Below, one piece after another: positions 44,601 through 57,538 of a stretch of DNA of 64,000 bases. Every line of letters starts with the position of its first letter. Within the stretch, counting starts at the first letter, position 1. Origin of the DNA: Piscicola geometra. Lineage: Eukaryota; Annelida; Clitellata; Hirudinida; Piscicolidae. A model generated the notes under the pieces. That model was given only the letters and a program-made list of their open reading frames with translations, was not told the DNA's origin and searched no databases. The DNA lies in assembly GCA_943735955.1 (NCBI GenBank), contig OX030956.1, positions 2,845,412 through 2,909,411 on the forward strand. The letters run 5' to 3'. The position numbers were made by a program, and so were the translations under genes.

Positions 44601-45955
44601 CTTCTTCCAGTAAATGAATTGGTGAAAAGATTTTTACAAACGGATTGAAAAATCGTTTTGTAACTGAAAACACATTAAAATTCAGTTGAAACAAAATATT
44701 TAAAAAAATAATAGACTGTTTAGGATCTCATATCAAATTTATTTATTTTTTTCAACCTTATTTAAAAAAATGATGACGTAACCCTAAGAATGCTATACAA
44801 CTTAGTTTGTAGTTTTTTTATCCTTAATAAACTATCTAAATACTTTATCAATTATAATTAATAGTTTTTATTTAGCCCATTTACCATTGAAAACAATTGC
44901 TTCATAAGTTTTAATGGATCAAAATGTTGCGAAAACGCAACTTGAGCTGGAAGTGTGAAACAATTCTATGCAGTAAGAAATCATAAATAAATTGATTCAA
45001 ACCACATTTATTGGAAAAGAAATAAATTTCAATAGCAAAAAGTTCAATAAAATTTTTACTTTCAATTATTTTATTAGTTTTAATAATAATAATAATTATT
45101 ATTTTGATTACAAAAGAGCAAAATATATTACATCAATTACAATAGCACACTCATAAACTGTCGTGCTGTTGCAAAGACGACACTGACGACAAATGTTATC
45201 TTCATTTCAATTTTATAATCAATATATTCCTTCTATTTATTCTTCAATAAAAGCTTCAAATGTGAAGCATTTGCGGGTTGGAATTTTCCTCAAAATATAA
45301 AAATCAACATTTCATCTACAAAATTTAAATTAGAATATTAATTTTATAAATTTCAAAATACATTAACGTTTAAACAATAATTTTATACTTTTTTAATAAA
45401 TATTGTAATAAATGACTAGGCTTGTTAAAAATCATATGATATCACATTAAGTTAAAATTGCGAAAACGCAGCATTAATTTTTAAATGCATTGAAAACGTT
45501 TTAAAAGTTATTTTGAATAATAAAAATTAAATTTAAGTATTAGCTATCTTTTCATCCTGAAATTAAAACTAATTTTGTATAAAAATACTAAAATCGAACG
45601 AAAAAATATAAAAATTATTAGCAAGGAAAGATTGTTTTGAGAAATGTTAAATGTGAACAGAAAAAAAACTATAAATATTAGAAAAGTTAAATTATGAAAT
45701 TAAAATTTCAAATTTATTTTACAAACAATTTGAAAAACTCGCTATTAAAGCAGAAATAATAAATAAATAGATGCTGCAAAAACGCAACAGCAGCGGTATA
45801 TGGGTTAAACAATTACTTTTTTAACCAAAGTTGAGCCCCCCAGCATTTTTGGCTGGTTGCGCCCCTGCAAATTCGTATTATAAACATAGTCATCTACTTG
45901 GATGTCAAAGCATGTTTTCATCACTTCAAGCAATTCATTTCTGTATGTCGGTGTT
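44601..45955. repeat. AT-rich spacer with GTTGCG...CGCAAC palindromes, second copy
   Basis: Equivalent of 5991-7340. Palindromes lie near 44926 (GTTGCGAAAACGCAAC), 45460 and 45776. Scattered small differences from the first copy; no gene is seen. Confidence 0.4.
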
Positions 45956-45959
45956 TTAT

Positions 45960-46080
45960 TGAAAACTTCAAAGGATTTTCGGAGAACTTCAAAGGATTTT
46001 TGGAGAACTTCAAAGGATTTTCGAAGAACTTCAAAGGATTTTGGAGAACTTCAAAGGATTTTTGGAGATTTTCAAGTGGT
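45960..46080 (+). repeat. Minisatellite GAACTTCAAAGGATTTTCG, expanded
   Basis: About five units, versus about four at 7345-7445. The open frames it creates (FKGFSENFKGF) are a by-product of repetition. Confidence 0.6.
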
Positions 46081-46179
46081 TTTACGAAAATGTCAAATGA
46101 TTTTGCGAGCTTTTGAGTTGATTAAATAACTAGATACAAATTAATTTTATTTATTGAGAGTATTTCAAGTGTTTTTCAG

Positions 46180-46295
46180 AGAATATCGAATGATCTTTGG
46201 AGCTCTTGAACTTATGAAGGAGCGCTATGGTCAGTTTCAGATACAAATTCAAGATTTAAGACAAGCCAGGAACAGCAGCGAGACTAACAACGATG
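46180..46295 (+). other. Possible orphan exon, coiled-coil-like peptide
   Basis: A polypyrimidine-AG acceptor (GTTTTTCAG ending 46179) and a GT donor (GATG|GTAATAA, 46296) bracket 116 nt with one open frame: EYRMIFGALELMKERYGQF followed by QIQIQDLRQARNSSETNND. The Glu/Gln/Arg-rich pattern suggests a helix. No partner exons are recognised nearby, and the duplicate at 7531-7636 has lost frame and donor. It could be a transposon fragment rather than a host exon. Confidence 0.3.
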
Positions 46296-46950
46296 GTAAT
46301 AAATACTAAGAAGAACTTTATTATTTGTAGCAATTCTTAAGTTTATAAACTTTTTCATCAGATATGAATAGAAACATTGAAATGTTTATATTTGATAACT
46401 CAAATAATATGTGTTCTCTTGAAAATACTTTAACTTTCAGCTAAAATTTGTTTTAAGGGTAGCTCCACGAGACTAAAGGTCATTTTTTTGTGAATTTAAA
46501 AACTTTAAATGAAAAATTTTTATATACAGTAAAACTTCTCTATTGCGAACCCTCTAACGAGCGGAATCTCTTTTTATACGAACGATTTTAAAAAGACGGA
46601 TTGTTTTTGCATTGAAATCACCTCTCATGAACGGAAACCTCTCTAACGCGTAAAAGGACAAGCTCATACGTCAAATTTCACCCGTTTAGGCGGACCTTGA
46701 ATAGATGTTAACAAAATAAAATAATTAGCACATTTATGCACGTCCCTGATCACTAGACTGTTTCCTCTTTGCTTATAACTTCGTTTCCGTTCAATTTTTA
46801 CGCGTTTTTATTAAATAGTATTAAAATAATTTCATTAATCTTTGGTTAGCGGCTGCCATTTTGGCAGCCGGTCAAATAAATTTGTAGAATAAACGGTTTT
46901 GGATATAATATATTAAAATTTTAGAATCTTAAGTCTAAATAAAAATTACA

Positions 46951-47460
46951 TTTAATTAATTAGAATGTTTTTTGTGCGAATGTTGGTTGTTTTGAATCTG
47001 TCGAGGAATGGCCGCAAGTAATCAAGTGAGCTGCGACATAAAGAATAAAACCTTCCATAGCAGCAGCAGTACCAGTTCTGGCAAGGACTTCTCCTTCACC
47101 CTCTATCGCAGCCTCGGCACCAGTGGCAAGACTGAAAATTGACAAGAATGATGATTGTGTTTTATGGTTTTGAGGATGATGTGGTGATGATTGTGCTGTT
47201 GTATGAGTGTTGGTACTGTAGTGATGATTGAATTTTTTGTGTGGTGATAGTGATTTTTTGGCGGTGATTATCATGGTGGTGTGGGTGAGGTTGGATTATT
47301 GAGGTTGATTGTTTTTTTATATTTAAATTGATATATATACATATATTGGTAGTGGTCTAAAAACCGTTTTATTTAACAAATTTATTCGAAGAGCGCTTTT
47401 GTTCACTTAGTAAAGGGCGCTATACAAATCATTAGTGATTGATTGATTGATTGATTGATT
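46951..47460 (+). mobile_element. Retroposed element with LINE-type tail, copy in Tigger-like element 3
   Basis: Same nested insertion as 329-838, including the GAGCGCTTTT variant and tail length, so it is the direct relative of that copy and not of 8285-8790. Confidence 0.6.
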
Positions 47461-47469
47461 AATCTTACG

Positions 47470-48170
47470 TAATACGATCATTAGTTCAGGTTTTTAATAA
47501 TATGACGTCTCGTGATAGATAGTTGCTAATATTAGATGAGAAAAGTTTAATGCAATAAGTTAAATGAAACTGGACAAAGTTTGAGATGTATTGCCGAAAA
47601 ATATGGTATTGGATATACTCAGATTTAAAAGCCTTAAAATTAAGATATCGAAAAAAAATGGTTAGGTTTATTCTACATTCATTGGACGAAGATATTTCTG
47701 CATAAGAAATGTTTAAAACAAATACTCTATTAAATGAAATTTTATGGCTGAGGGCTGTTTGGGGTAATGTTAATTCTACAACAATATAAAATTGTTTTAT
47801 TAACTGTGGGTTCAAAAGTGATAATTATAATGTAGATGTGTCAGCTGATGATGTTGATGAAAGTATTAATGCTTTACTGCCAAAAATGTATACACTGAGT
47901 GAATTTGCAGTTTGTGACAAAGATATTTCAACAGAAAATCTCAGAGAAAAAAATGAAACCTCGGAAGGAGAAGAAAATAAAGAAGGGAGTGAGGAAGAAC
48001 CAGAGACGTTGTCCCACAGAGAAGCATAAGAGATGACAATCAGATTGTTAAAATATAGTTTAAAAGAGAAACATTCTGAACTCAAGAAATGTTTGTTGAA
48101 AGTGAAAAACTTATTAAAAATCCTATTGCCTAAAAAGCAAAAAAATTTAAAATTAACAATTGTAAAGAAA
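47470..48170 (+). pseudogene. Tigger/pogo-like transposase remnant, copy 3
   Basis: Same decayed traces as 850-1550; the acidic tail frame (47838-48029) is identical in protein to the first copy. Confidence 0.45.
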
Positions 48171-48322
48171 AGTGAATAATATTTTTTTTTCGTTTTATTT
48201 ACTTTTATTAAAGTTGTAGAAAAAATGTGCTTTTTTTTCAAAACTTCTCACCAAAGGAAACCTCTCTTATAATGAAAAAATATTTTGAGCCGAGCACTGT
48301 CCTTATGAGAGAAGTTTTACTG

Positions 48323-49181
48323 TAGATCGTTTTAGTTTTCTTGGTTTGGGACTGTTACAAAAGTTAGTTACGGTCGTTTTTGGTGATTATATAAATATAA
48401 GTATTCATATATACGAAAATTCCTCCAAGTCAACTCAATTGAAAAATTCTTATATTTAGGTTGACTCTATCGTGGAATTATCCTTGACTCTCTTTGAGAA
48501 GTTTTATAGAACTCCATCCAACTGTGAAGCCTCTCACCAATGTGCAAACTAATGCAAATGATTCTCATTTTGTGCTTGAATTTAGTAAAAACCGCTAATT
48601 CTCATATAAACTGCACGTTTCAGATTTTTTAAATAAAAATCAGTCAATGGCCTTTTATGACAGACAATTATGTGCTTTCGAATCGTATTACTGCACACTC
48701 GTCAAAGTTATGACATCTTCTTTCTGTAATCTATCTAACTTTTCCTTCTTTAATGTAATTCACTCATTATCCTCATTCTTCTTACTCCACTCGTGGCATA
48801 ATAGCAAGTGTGATTGCAGCAATGTACGACGTAGAAAGTGAGAAATATTGTTTCCCAAAATATTCCGGGGACGACGACAAACACTGGTGAAAGAAACTAA
48901 AAGTCTCCGTTTTTCAAAGGGCAATAAGTAGCTAGTGCTGTTATATTCGTTTATTTTTCAAGAATAGTCATAATAAGATATTTGAAAAAGATTTGAAAAA
49001 AATATTTTATCAAAAATAATCAAGTTCAAACGATCTTCAAAAATCAAACTAACTAAAATCTTCGTATCAAAATTATTGTTAAACGTCTCAATGTCAATTT
49101 AGAAAGCATTAAATGTTTTTCGATGCATTTCATCATGAAATGAAAGTAAAACTTGAAACTCAACGTTTTCTTCAAATGAGC
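48323..49181. other. 3' flank of vWA gene 5
   Basis: Near-identical to 1701-2559, with the AATAAA candidate on the minus strand near 48950. No gene is seen. Confidence 0.45.
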
Positions 49182-51836
49182 TTACATGCAGTTCAATACA
49201 TCCTGGTTCCAGCTTGTACCAGGAGCGCAGTCTCTGACCCAGCAGTGTTTCCACTGATTGCACTGCACGTATTTGCTTTTGTCGTGATGTGGCCAGTAGA
49301 ACTTCTCTAGGCCAACATTCTCTGAGGTGCATGGGTTCAACGAGTCACAGTCATATCCAGAGAGTATGGGGGAAGTCTCGTAGTAGTTGTTGAAGTGGTT
49401 GTAGTTGTTGTTGTGGTTGTTGTAGTTGTTGAAGTGGTTGTAGTAGTTGTAGTAGTTGTTGAAGTGGCTGTAGTTGTTGTAGTAGTTGTAGTAGTTGTTG
49501 AAGTGGCTGTAGTTGTTGTAGTGGTAGTTGTTGTAGTAGTTGTACTAGTAGTTGTAGTATGGTAAGCTGGATCTGAAAAACAAAAATAGACGTTTTAACC
49601 AATAAGATTGAAAATTAAATGATCAAATTATAAACAAATCATTTGCAGTTTTTCGAGAAAAAAATCTAGTGAGAGTTTTAAAAAAAACTACCTTCAACAC
49701 AAACGAAGCTGAAGCGTGGTTTGCTTACGCAGAGAAATCCTTTTTTACAAGGGGTGGGTTCGCAGGGTGTTTTCTCTGAAAAAAATAAAATTCTTAAAAG
49801 AGATGAATAAAAATGTCAATGAAAGGATATCTAAAAACTGTTAATACATTTTTAATCTTCTAAATTTTTATCGAATGATTTTTATTTTCCTGACTTCCTA
49901 TTTCTAATGTGATGTTGATGTGGCCAGTTTTGTTGTTTTTTCCTTGAAGGAAGCAATAGAGGTAGACATTGACTTTCTTGGAAAGAGATTCATCGTTAGG
50001 AACGTAAAGGTGGGATGGGTTCTCGGGTGTTAAATCAAGCTTATAATCATAAAAGCTTGGGTTTGGTGTAACATCTTTAGAGAAATAAATAGTGTTGTTG
50101 TAATCTTCTTTAGGAAATTTGATCTGTGACTGAAATGTTAATTTTAAAAGTTCAGGACATTATATAAACTCAATAAAAATCAAAATAAATAAAAAAATTG
50201 CCAGTTTGAAAAATACTAGGAATCATTTTTTTTAACGAACTTCAATTGTTGTTCCATTTTTGTTGATTTTAATTCTGCACTGTATACTCATACCAGGCCC
50301 CACTATCACATCACCGCCTTCATCTCCCATGTCAATCGGGGCTTTGAAAGTTAGTATTTTTATTAGTTATTTCAACATTTTATGTTTAAAGAGACAACAT
50401 TTTAATTGAAATTTAATACTTGGTAATGCAATTATCAAACTAACCCTTGCACGTTCTTGTCACGATACTTCGCTTGACATGAGGGAAATCAGAAAAACTT
50501 TCCAATTGGTCCAGATGCAAGCATTTTGGTTCGGATGCTATTGCCTTAAGTTCTGTAGGGTTCGTTCCACTTCCAACACCAACAACAAAAACTGAAATAT
50601 TTTTTTCATGAAGTCTTTTAGCCGATTCAATGGTCAGGTCTGGTCGATTCGAAACGCCGTCAGTAAAGATTATAGCCACTCTGGGTACCCCTGTGAATCA
50701 TCATGTGTGAATTGGCTTGAAATAGGGCTTTCTGCATTTTATATATTTGAACAAACCAGATTTTCTAGCTCCTTGACGCTCAGTGAATGCTATTTCTGCG
50801 ATGTAGTCCAGAGCCCCGTCTGTCCTAGTGCCTATGAGAAAATACATGTTACTTGTTAAAAGTTTGTATAATAGTTTGCTGCTATCCGATTGAACAATAA
50901 GTTTATTAAATTCACCTTGAGCCAACTGTGATACTGTTTCTACTGCTCGTAGATACTCGGATGTACTTTTGTAGTAAACAAAAGAAAAATGATTTATAAG
51001 TTCAGAGCTGAACTGAATGAGAGAAAACCTACTATCCTCAAGAGGGTCGGGACCTACTTTGAAGTCTTCGATGAATGATTTTATAAACTGTTTCATTAAA
51101 TCAAAGTCTCTGGGCTGTATGCTACTGGATCCGTCAATTGCGAATATCACGTCAGAAGCTCCTCCGTGGCATAAAGCTGAAATAGAGTTGAAATAAAGTT
51201 TTATTTAAATAGTGAAAATTGTATTTAAGTTAATCGAAAAAAAACTTTGATGATTTACTTGGCTCCAACTCTTCAGCTTTAGTCACAAATGTTTGTGCTT
51301 TATTTCCAAAACCAAATTTGCTTTGCCACAAATATGCTTGCAGTCTTATTTCATATGAAATCGCGGATTCTTTATGTAATGTTTCCAAAAAGATGTAAGC
51401 TGCAAGTCCGGAAAAGAATGGCTTCGAGAGATCTTCCCACTTCACCTCAAACCAGTAAACTCCAAAAACGGTTCTAATTTTTTTAAGTTCAGCTTGCGAT
51501 ACAGATTGAGTAACTGAAAATTCTTTTTTGCCAATCTGAAACAAATAAAATTTAAAAGCGTGAAAAAGCATTTTTGTAAGTAATGGGGGAAATGACGATT
51601 CGAACCTTCCAGATGCCTCCACTGAATTCACTACTCGGAGCAGTCCCGTCATTTGTCTCTACGTAGGCTAACCTCCTGATGAAGAGCTTGTCGTTCGAGA
51701 AATGACACTTGCGTTCGATTTTAGAGATCGTAGCTTCGACAACACCTCTGCCCACTGCCCCTTCCACTAACGTCTCGTCCTTCACAGTCCCTGCAACAAT
51801 CCCAAGAACAGTTAGTAGAATCACCAAAGTCAACAT
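49182..51836 (-). CDS. vWA-chitin-binding secreted protein, gene 5 (mosaic, CBM14 frameshifted)
   Basis: Exons on the minus strand: 51836-51606, 51535-51259, 51176-50757, 50690-50445, 50341-50241, 50129-49895, 49775-49692, 49572-49182. The 5' part (signal exon with VGRGVVEA, exon 2, DGSSS motif) is gene-2-like; from the end of exon 3 onward (GLFKYIKC side, SGTNP, exon 8) it is gene-1-like. It shares gene 1's five-G run (near 49368-49372), so the frame ends at TGA 49337-49339 (609 residues) and the CBM14 codons behind it are not read. The switch lies between about 50759 and 50861. One private change in exon 2 replaces the Asp of FGVDW by Tyr. Confidence 0.8.
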
Positions 51837-51881
51837 CTCGCAGTTTGCTTTAGAGAACTCTGTTAACTTAAGTGATCATTC

Positions 51882-51890
51882 CCTTTTATA
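51882..51890 (-). promoter_or_regulatory. TATA box of vWA gene 5
   Basis: TATAAAAGG on the minus strand, 46-54 bp upstream of the ATG, in a gene-2-like promoter with one minisatellite unit. Confidence 0.65.
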
Positions 51891-51929
51891 CGAAATAAAG
51901 ACGCAATACTTCACAGATAGTCAATAGTG

Positions 51930-52807
51930 TGTTCCTCGTGCGTATTATCATCTCAGATAGCAGTTTAAATGTCAAAATATGCTTCTATCGTTTCAAACAA
52001 TTCATTTCCGTATTTCCAATAGTATGCTGATAAGATAATTAATTTTCTATATACTTCAAGTGCTTTTAAAGAACTTCAAGTAATGATACTCGAGAAAATC
52101 CGGTGTCATATCACTCCATGTGAAATGGCATGCTGTGCTTTAATAGAAAAAGAAAAATATTCGAAACAACTTTTTTAATGCTTCTGTTTTCATCATAATC
52201 ATCACCATTAACATAGCGAAAAGTTAAGTGTGTTAGAAAAAGTTAATAATAAACCATGATGATAATATCACTTACCAACGGCTAGTCTAAAATTTTTTAT
52301 CTACAAGATAAGATAAGAAGATATGCTGCATTAGCAATGCCGGTTGAGTTTTAAATAACTAAATTTATTCAAACTTTTCATGTATATGTATTTTCTAAAA
52401 AGAAACAAAGCATTTGAAAAAAAAGTATTTATAATCAAAAAAACTTAAGTTATAGCGTTTTGAAAGACATTATATAGAGAAAAAAGTATCTTTTTGCACT
52501 AAGAAACGTTTATTGAGTCTAAACTTGCAATATGTATGTAATAAAATTTAATTAATTTTAATTTTAAAAAATTTAATTAAAATTTAGAAAAAAATGTAAA
52601 TTTTCAAACACAGTTTTTAAGACAGTTTATTCAACATTAGGAGTTGTCATCAACATTCGAGTCTGTAAAAGCATGGACTTCTTAATAATAACCTTTTTTG
52701 CGTTTGAGTGACTCTGAAAAAAGATTTTTGGATAAAGAAAAAAAAATAGAAAACTATTATGAACTTTTTTGCATTTTAAATATTTTGTAACATTTTAAAC
52801 AGAATAA
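51930..52807. other. AT-rich upstream spacer of gene 5
   Basis: Near-identical to 13260-14134, including the GCTGCATTAGCAATGCCGG motif near 52326. No gene is seen. Confidence 0.4.
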
Positions 52808-55267
52808 CCCTGTGAACATTCTATATGGGTCTATATGGGTCCCATATGGGCTAAATGGGCTAAGGGTAATCAATATGGGTTCTATATGGGTCCTAGATGG
52901 GCTTCGTGGGCTAGAGATTATCTATATGGGTCCTATATGGGTCCTATATGGGCTAAATGGGCTTTGAAAAAGAATAAAATTTAACGTGTTTTTAAAGAAA
53001 AACCAATTTGGAAAGTATATGGGTCCTAAATGGGCTAAATGAGCTTTGAATAATAATAAAAGTCAAAGTGTTTTTGTGGAAAGCCTATGTGGGTCCTATA
53101 TGGGTCCTATATGGGCTAAATGGGCTTTGAATAATAAAAAAATTCCAAGTGTTTTCAAGGAGAGCCTATGTGGGTCCTATATGGGTCCTATATGGGCTGA
53201 ATGGGCTTTGAATAATAAAAAAAGTTGAAGTGTTTTTATGGAAAGCCTGTGTGGGTCCTATATGGGTCCTATATGGGCTAAATGGGTTTAAAAAAAATAA
53301 AAATTTTAAGTGTTTTCAAGGAGAGCCTATGTGGGTCCTATATGGGTCCTATATGGGCTAAATGGGCTTTGAATAATAAAAAAAGTTGAAGTGTTTTTAT
53401 GGAAAGCCTATGTGGGTCCTTTATGGACTAAATAGGCTTTGAATAATAAAAAAAGTGAAAGTGTTTTTATGGAAAGCCTATGTGGGTCCTTTATGGGTCC
53501 TATATGGGCTAAATGGGCTTAGAAAAAAAAATTCTAAGTGTTTTTAAGGAAAGCCTATGTGGGTCCTATATGGGTCCTATATGCGCTAAATGGGCTTTAA
53601 AAAAAATAAAAATTCTAAGTGTTTTCAAGGAAAGCGTATGTGGGTCCTATATGGGTCCTATATGGGCTGAATGGGCTTTGAATAATAAAAAAAGTTGAAG
53701 TGTTTTTATGGAAAGCTTGTGTGGGTCCTATATGGGTCCTATATGGGCTAAATGGGTTTAAAAAAAATAAAAATTTTAAGTGTTTTCAAGGAGAGCCTAT
53801 GTGGGTCCTATATGGGTCCTATATGGGCTAAATGGGCTTTGAATAATAAAAAAAGTTGAAGTGTTTTTATGGAAAGCCTATGTGGGTCCTTTATGGACTA
53901 AATAGGCTTTGAATAATAAAAAAAGTGAAAGTGTTTTTATGGAAAGCCTATGTGGGTCCTTTATGGGTCCTATATGGGCTAAATGGGCTTAGAAAAAAAA
54001 ATTCTAAGTGTTTTTAAGGAAAGCCTATGTGGGTCCTATATGGGTCCTATATGCGCTAAATGGGCTTTAAAAAAAATAAAAATTCTAAGTGTTTTCAAGG
54101 AAAGCGTATGTGGGTCCCATATGGGCTAAGTGGGCTTTGAATAATAAAAAAAATTTGAAGTGTTTTTATGGAAAGCCAAGTAGGTCCTATATGGGTCCTA
54201 TATGGGCTAAATCGGCTTTGAATAATAAAAAAGTTAGAGTGTTTTTATGAAAAGGCTATGTGGGTCCTTTATGGGTCTTTTATGGGCTAAATGGGCTTTG
54301 AATAATGAAAAAGTTGAAGTGTATTTATGGAAAGCCTATGTGGGTCCTTTATGGGTACTATATGGGCTTAATGGACTTTGAATTAGTGTAACATTTGGCC
54401 ATGGTTTTGGTAAAATATTTATTATTTTGTTATTTTAGTCATTTGAATTTATTATCTTTTTTATTTTAGAAATTTTCTCTTCTGTTGTAATTATTTAAAA
54501 AGTATTTGTCTATAAAAGTCATTCTGATTTCTTATTAAAGTTTTTAAAAACATTTCTCATTATTAAATATTAATATTTAAAAAGTTAAAGTTATGCAAAT
54601 AATTATTCATTAGTTCAACAAACTTTTCAAAACCCCACAAGTTGTAATCATTGTATTCAATATGTATATAAGACCCCAGCCATTTTTATCCATAGGTGTA
54701 ATGCCGGTTAGCACTCCCCTTGACCGGAACAAATAAAACCGTGGTATTTAATTCATCAATAAATTATTCGCAACAGGTTCTGTCAAAACCAACTCAACTT
54801 AAACATACAGAAGAGAAATCAAAGTACACGTGTCCAAATTAGAAAAGCAAGCCAAGTAAAATTCAAAAAAGAATTATCTTGAAGAACCCGATTATTCACA
54901 TTTTTTATATTTGAACTATTTTTCTTACATCTTTAAATTTATGTTTGGCAGAAATATTTTAATTGCTTTTTTTTAAAATAAATAATTTATCAATCAATCA
55001 TGTGTTGCCCGTATAGCCCATATGGGACCCACTTAATTTGGTCTAGCATTTTGACATGAGCCCATATGGACTGCCCATATAGGGCCCATATGGGCTGCCG
55101 ATCTAGGGCCCATATAGGCTGCCCATATAGTTGCCCATATAGCCCATATGGGACCCACTTAATTCGGTGTAGCATTTTGACATGGGTCCCATATGGGCTG
55201 CCCATATGGGGTCCATATAATTGCCCATATGGGACCCATATAGGCCCCATATGGAATGTTCACTGGG
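52808..55267. mobile_element. CATATGGG-array element, copy 3 (expanded array)
   Basis: Full length between CCCTGTGAACATTCTATATGGG and its inverted partner ending GTTCACTGGG. The left array is longer than in copy 1 and shows a higher-order repeat of about 480 bp: 53225-53620 is repeated almost exactly at 53705-54100. The SINE of copy 1 is absent, giving the empty site near 54170-54215. Confidence 0.65.
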
Positions 55268-57538
55268 AATGAACCTTTCGTTTTCTAACTCAAACTCAGA
55301 GATTTACGTTTCAAGAAAGTTTTTTATTTTGTTTTGAACTTTTATTAATTAAACGAAGATTAAAATTCATCTTTTTCTAGTCTGTGTCTGTTCCAGCCAC
55401 TATTTCAGTTTGTATTTATATAGTTCTAAAACTTCTTTTGCTGGTGAGACTTTTAACATTTGAAGATAGTATAAGTCCTGTATATCGCATTTTTAAATAA
55501 CTAACCGCATTTTTATGGATTAGAATTCATTTTAACTAAAATATTTAAAGTTTCAAACTCGTAGATCTAAAAGACTAAACTTTAGTTTACTTTAGTAACT
55601 AAAGTTTAGTTACTTAGTGACTAAAGGAAAGACAACGACGCGCAAGCGGTGGCTTTTAAAATTTGAATGTCCTGGTATGTCCAAAAGTAATAAATTAAAA
55701 ATTAAATGATTTCATGAATGAAATTAATTTTTTTTAATTTTATTCAAAAGATATATAACATACATTTTCATAAAAAGGTGCTTCTTTAAACAATATTTTA
55801 TTTTGTAGATGTTATGCGGGTTTTACCACTAAAACGAAATTTGAGAGTTGATTTCAACTTACAGATTAGCGCCATGTCACAAAATGTAGACAATTCAATT
55901 TTTAATTTTAAAATGTATCATTTTTTAAAATCAATTAATTCTTTCACTAGCGTAATTATTCAATGAAAAGTTATACGAGGTGCCGTTGTTTAACAGCATT
56001 TCCTGAAATCGTATACTCTTTGTTTGAATCGTTTAATTTTAGATAAAAAAAGTAAAATAAATTATAGAAATTAAATGCATTAAAAAGGTTATTGCATTAT
56101 CTATTTTTTAATAATAATTTTATTTAGTTCCAAAATATCGTTACTTAAATAAAGGTACTTTACATGTTGAAAATGACGTTTTCTGAAAAAACCCACTTTT
56201 AGCTCATTAACATAACGTCTACCGGCAATGCTAATGCTGCATCTGAGTTTTATCTTATTGGAAAGACAAGTTTTAATTATATATTAAATAAAATTTAGAA
56301 CCCTGTAAATTTTGTCGCTTATGTTTAAATCTATTTTTAACAATTTATTCTTATCTTTTCACTACTTCAAACTAACAAGGGCCTCAGACACAATGGTCGG
56401 TTTGGGAATGGATTTTAACCATTAAGAAGTCGATGGTTTGAGTTAAAAAAAGTGAGATTGAAGAGCTGCCATGTTTGACAATAAGACCAACAACGACGAA
56501 AATAAAAAAGCTTAAAATTTTTTTTATATTTCACAGTTTTTTTTTATAATAATAAATATTCAAAGCTATATATTTTGTTGAATAAACTTTTTTTTGATTT
56601 CTTGGAAATATTTTAACTTTCAAAAAAATTTATTTTAAGTTTCTTTGAGGGTTTTGGGCTTAGAAAATGTTTGATTCTGCTGAAAACGGTTCCCAGAAAG
56701 ATGCGCAACGGAAAATTGCCCATACAGCAAAATTAGAAAACAGAAATGTGCGCACATAGCAAAATTAGCGCAATTTGCTGTGTGCGTATTTTTCAGTGCA
56801 TTTATTAATTTGCGCGTTTTTCTGTTTGTGTTATTTTTTCGATCATTTTTCTGGTTGTGCATTTCTGTGTCGCAAACTTTTGTGCGCATTTTCCGTTGCG
56901 CCTTTTTATGTTCACCGTTGAAAAGTGGATTACATTAGCAGACGTATTCAAAGGAGTTTACAGGGAAGCAATTGCCTCCAGTTTGAGTTATGGAGAAAAA
57001 ATTCTTTTTGTCTTCCTGCTTCTTTTTTGTTTTTCGATAGATTAATCCACAAATAAGATTAAACTGACTTAAATTCATTTTTTTTTTATTTAAAAAAAAC
57101 TTATTGGAAAAAATTAAATTGAACTCACCAAAAGATTTATGTGCCCATAACAACAAAAAAGGGAAAAAAATTTAATAATATAAACATAAGTTAATTAACA
57201 AAAAGAAATAAGTTATTGACAATAAGTGAAATAATAATAAATAGCACAACAAGTAAAATGTTAACATTTTATAAACCGAACACGATACAAGAGAAAAAAA
57301 ACTTGAAAAACTAACTTTTAGGACATAAATTATTTTCGAAATATATTATGCTTGAAGGTGATTACAAATCTACTAAAATAATTATTTGATATAAATTAAG
57401 ATGTGAGTATTTTTCAAGCACATAAAAAGAAATCCTTTAAAACGCCCATAATCAAGCTACCCACAACCACATCGCTTCAGCTCAGAAGACATGGAGTGCA
57501 GTTTGATAGTAGGTGAATTTTTTTCTTTTTTTCTTTTT
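55268..57538. other. AT-rich spacer, third copy
   Basis: Equivalent of 16206-18386, including the ACTTTAGT palindrome, the CCGGCAATGCTAATGCTGC motif near 56222 and the GCGCAACGG hairpin-like repeat (56702-56905). About 90 bp of A-rich sequence (57152-57245) is present here but absent from the other two copies. No complete gene is seen; the VEKWITLADVF frame is kept near 56920. Confidence 0.4.

Larger units (their letters stand above)
46527..48322. mobile_element. Tigger/pogo-like deletion derivative, complete copy 3
   Basis: The best preserved copy: TA then CAGTAAAACTTCTCTATTGC at the left, and GAGAGAAGTTTTACTG then TA at the right. About 1.8 kb including the nested retroposed element (46951-47460). 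It is closest in sequence to the copy at the window start. Confidence 0.65.
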
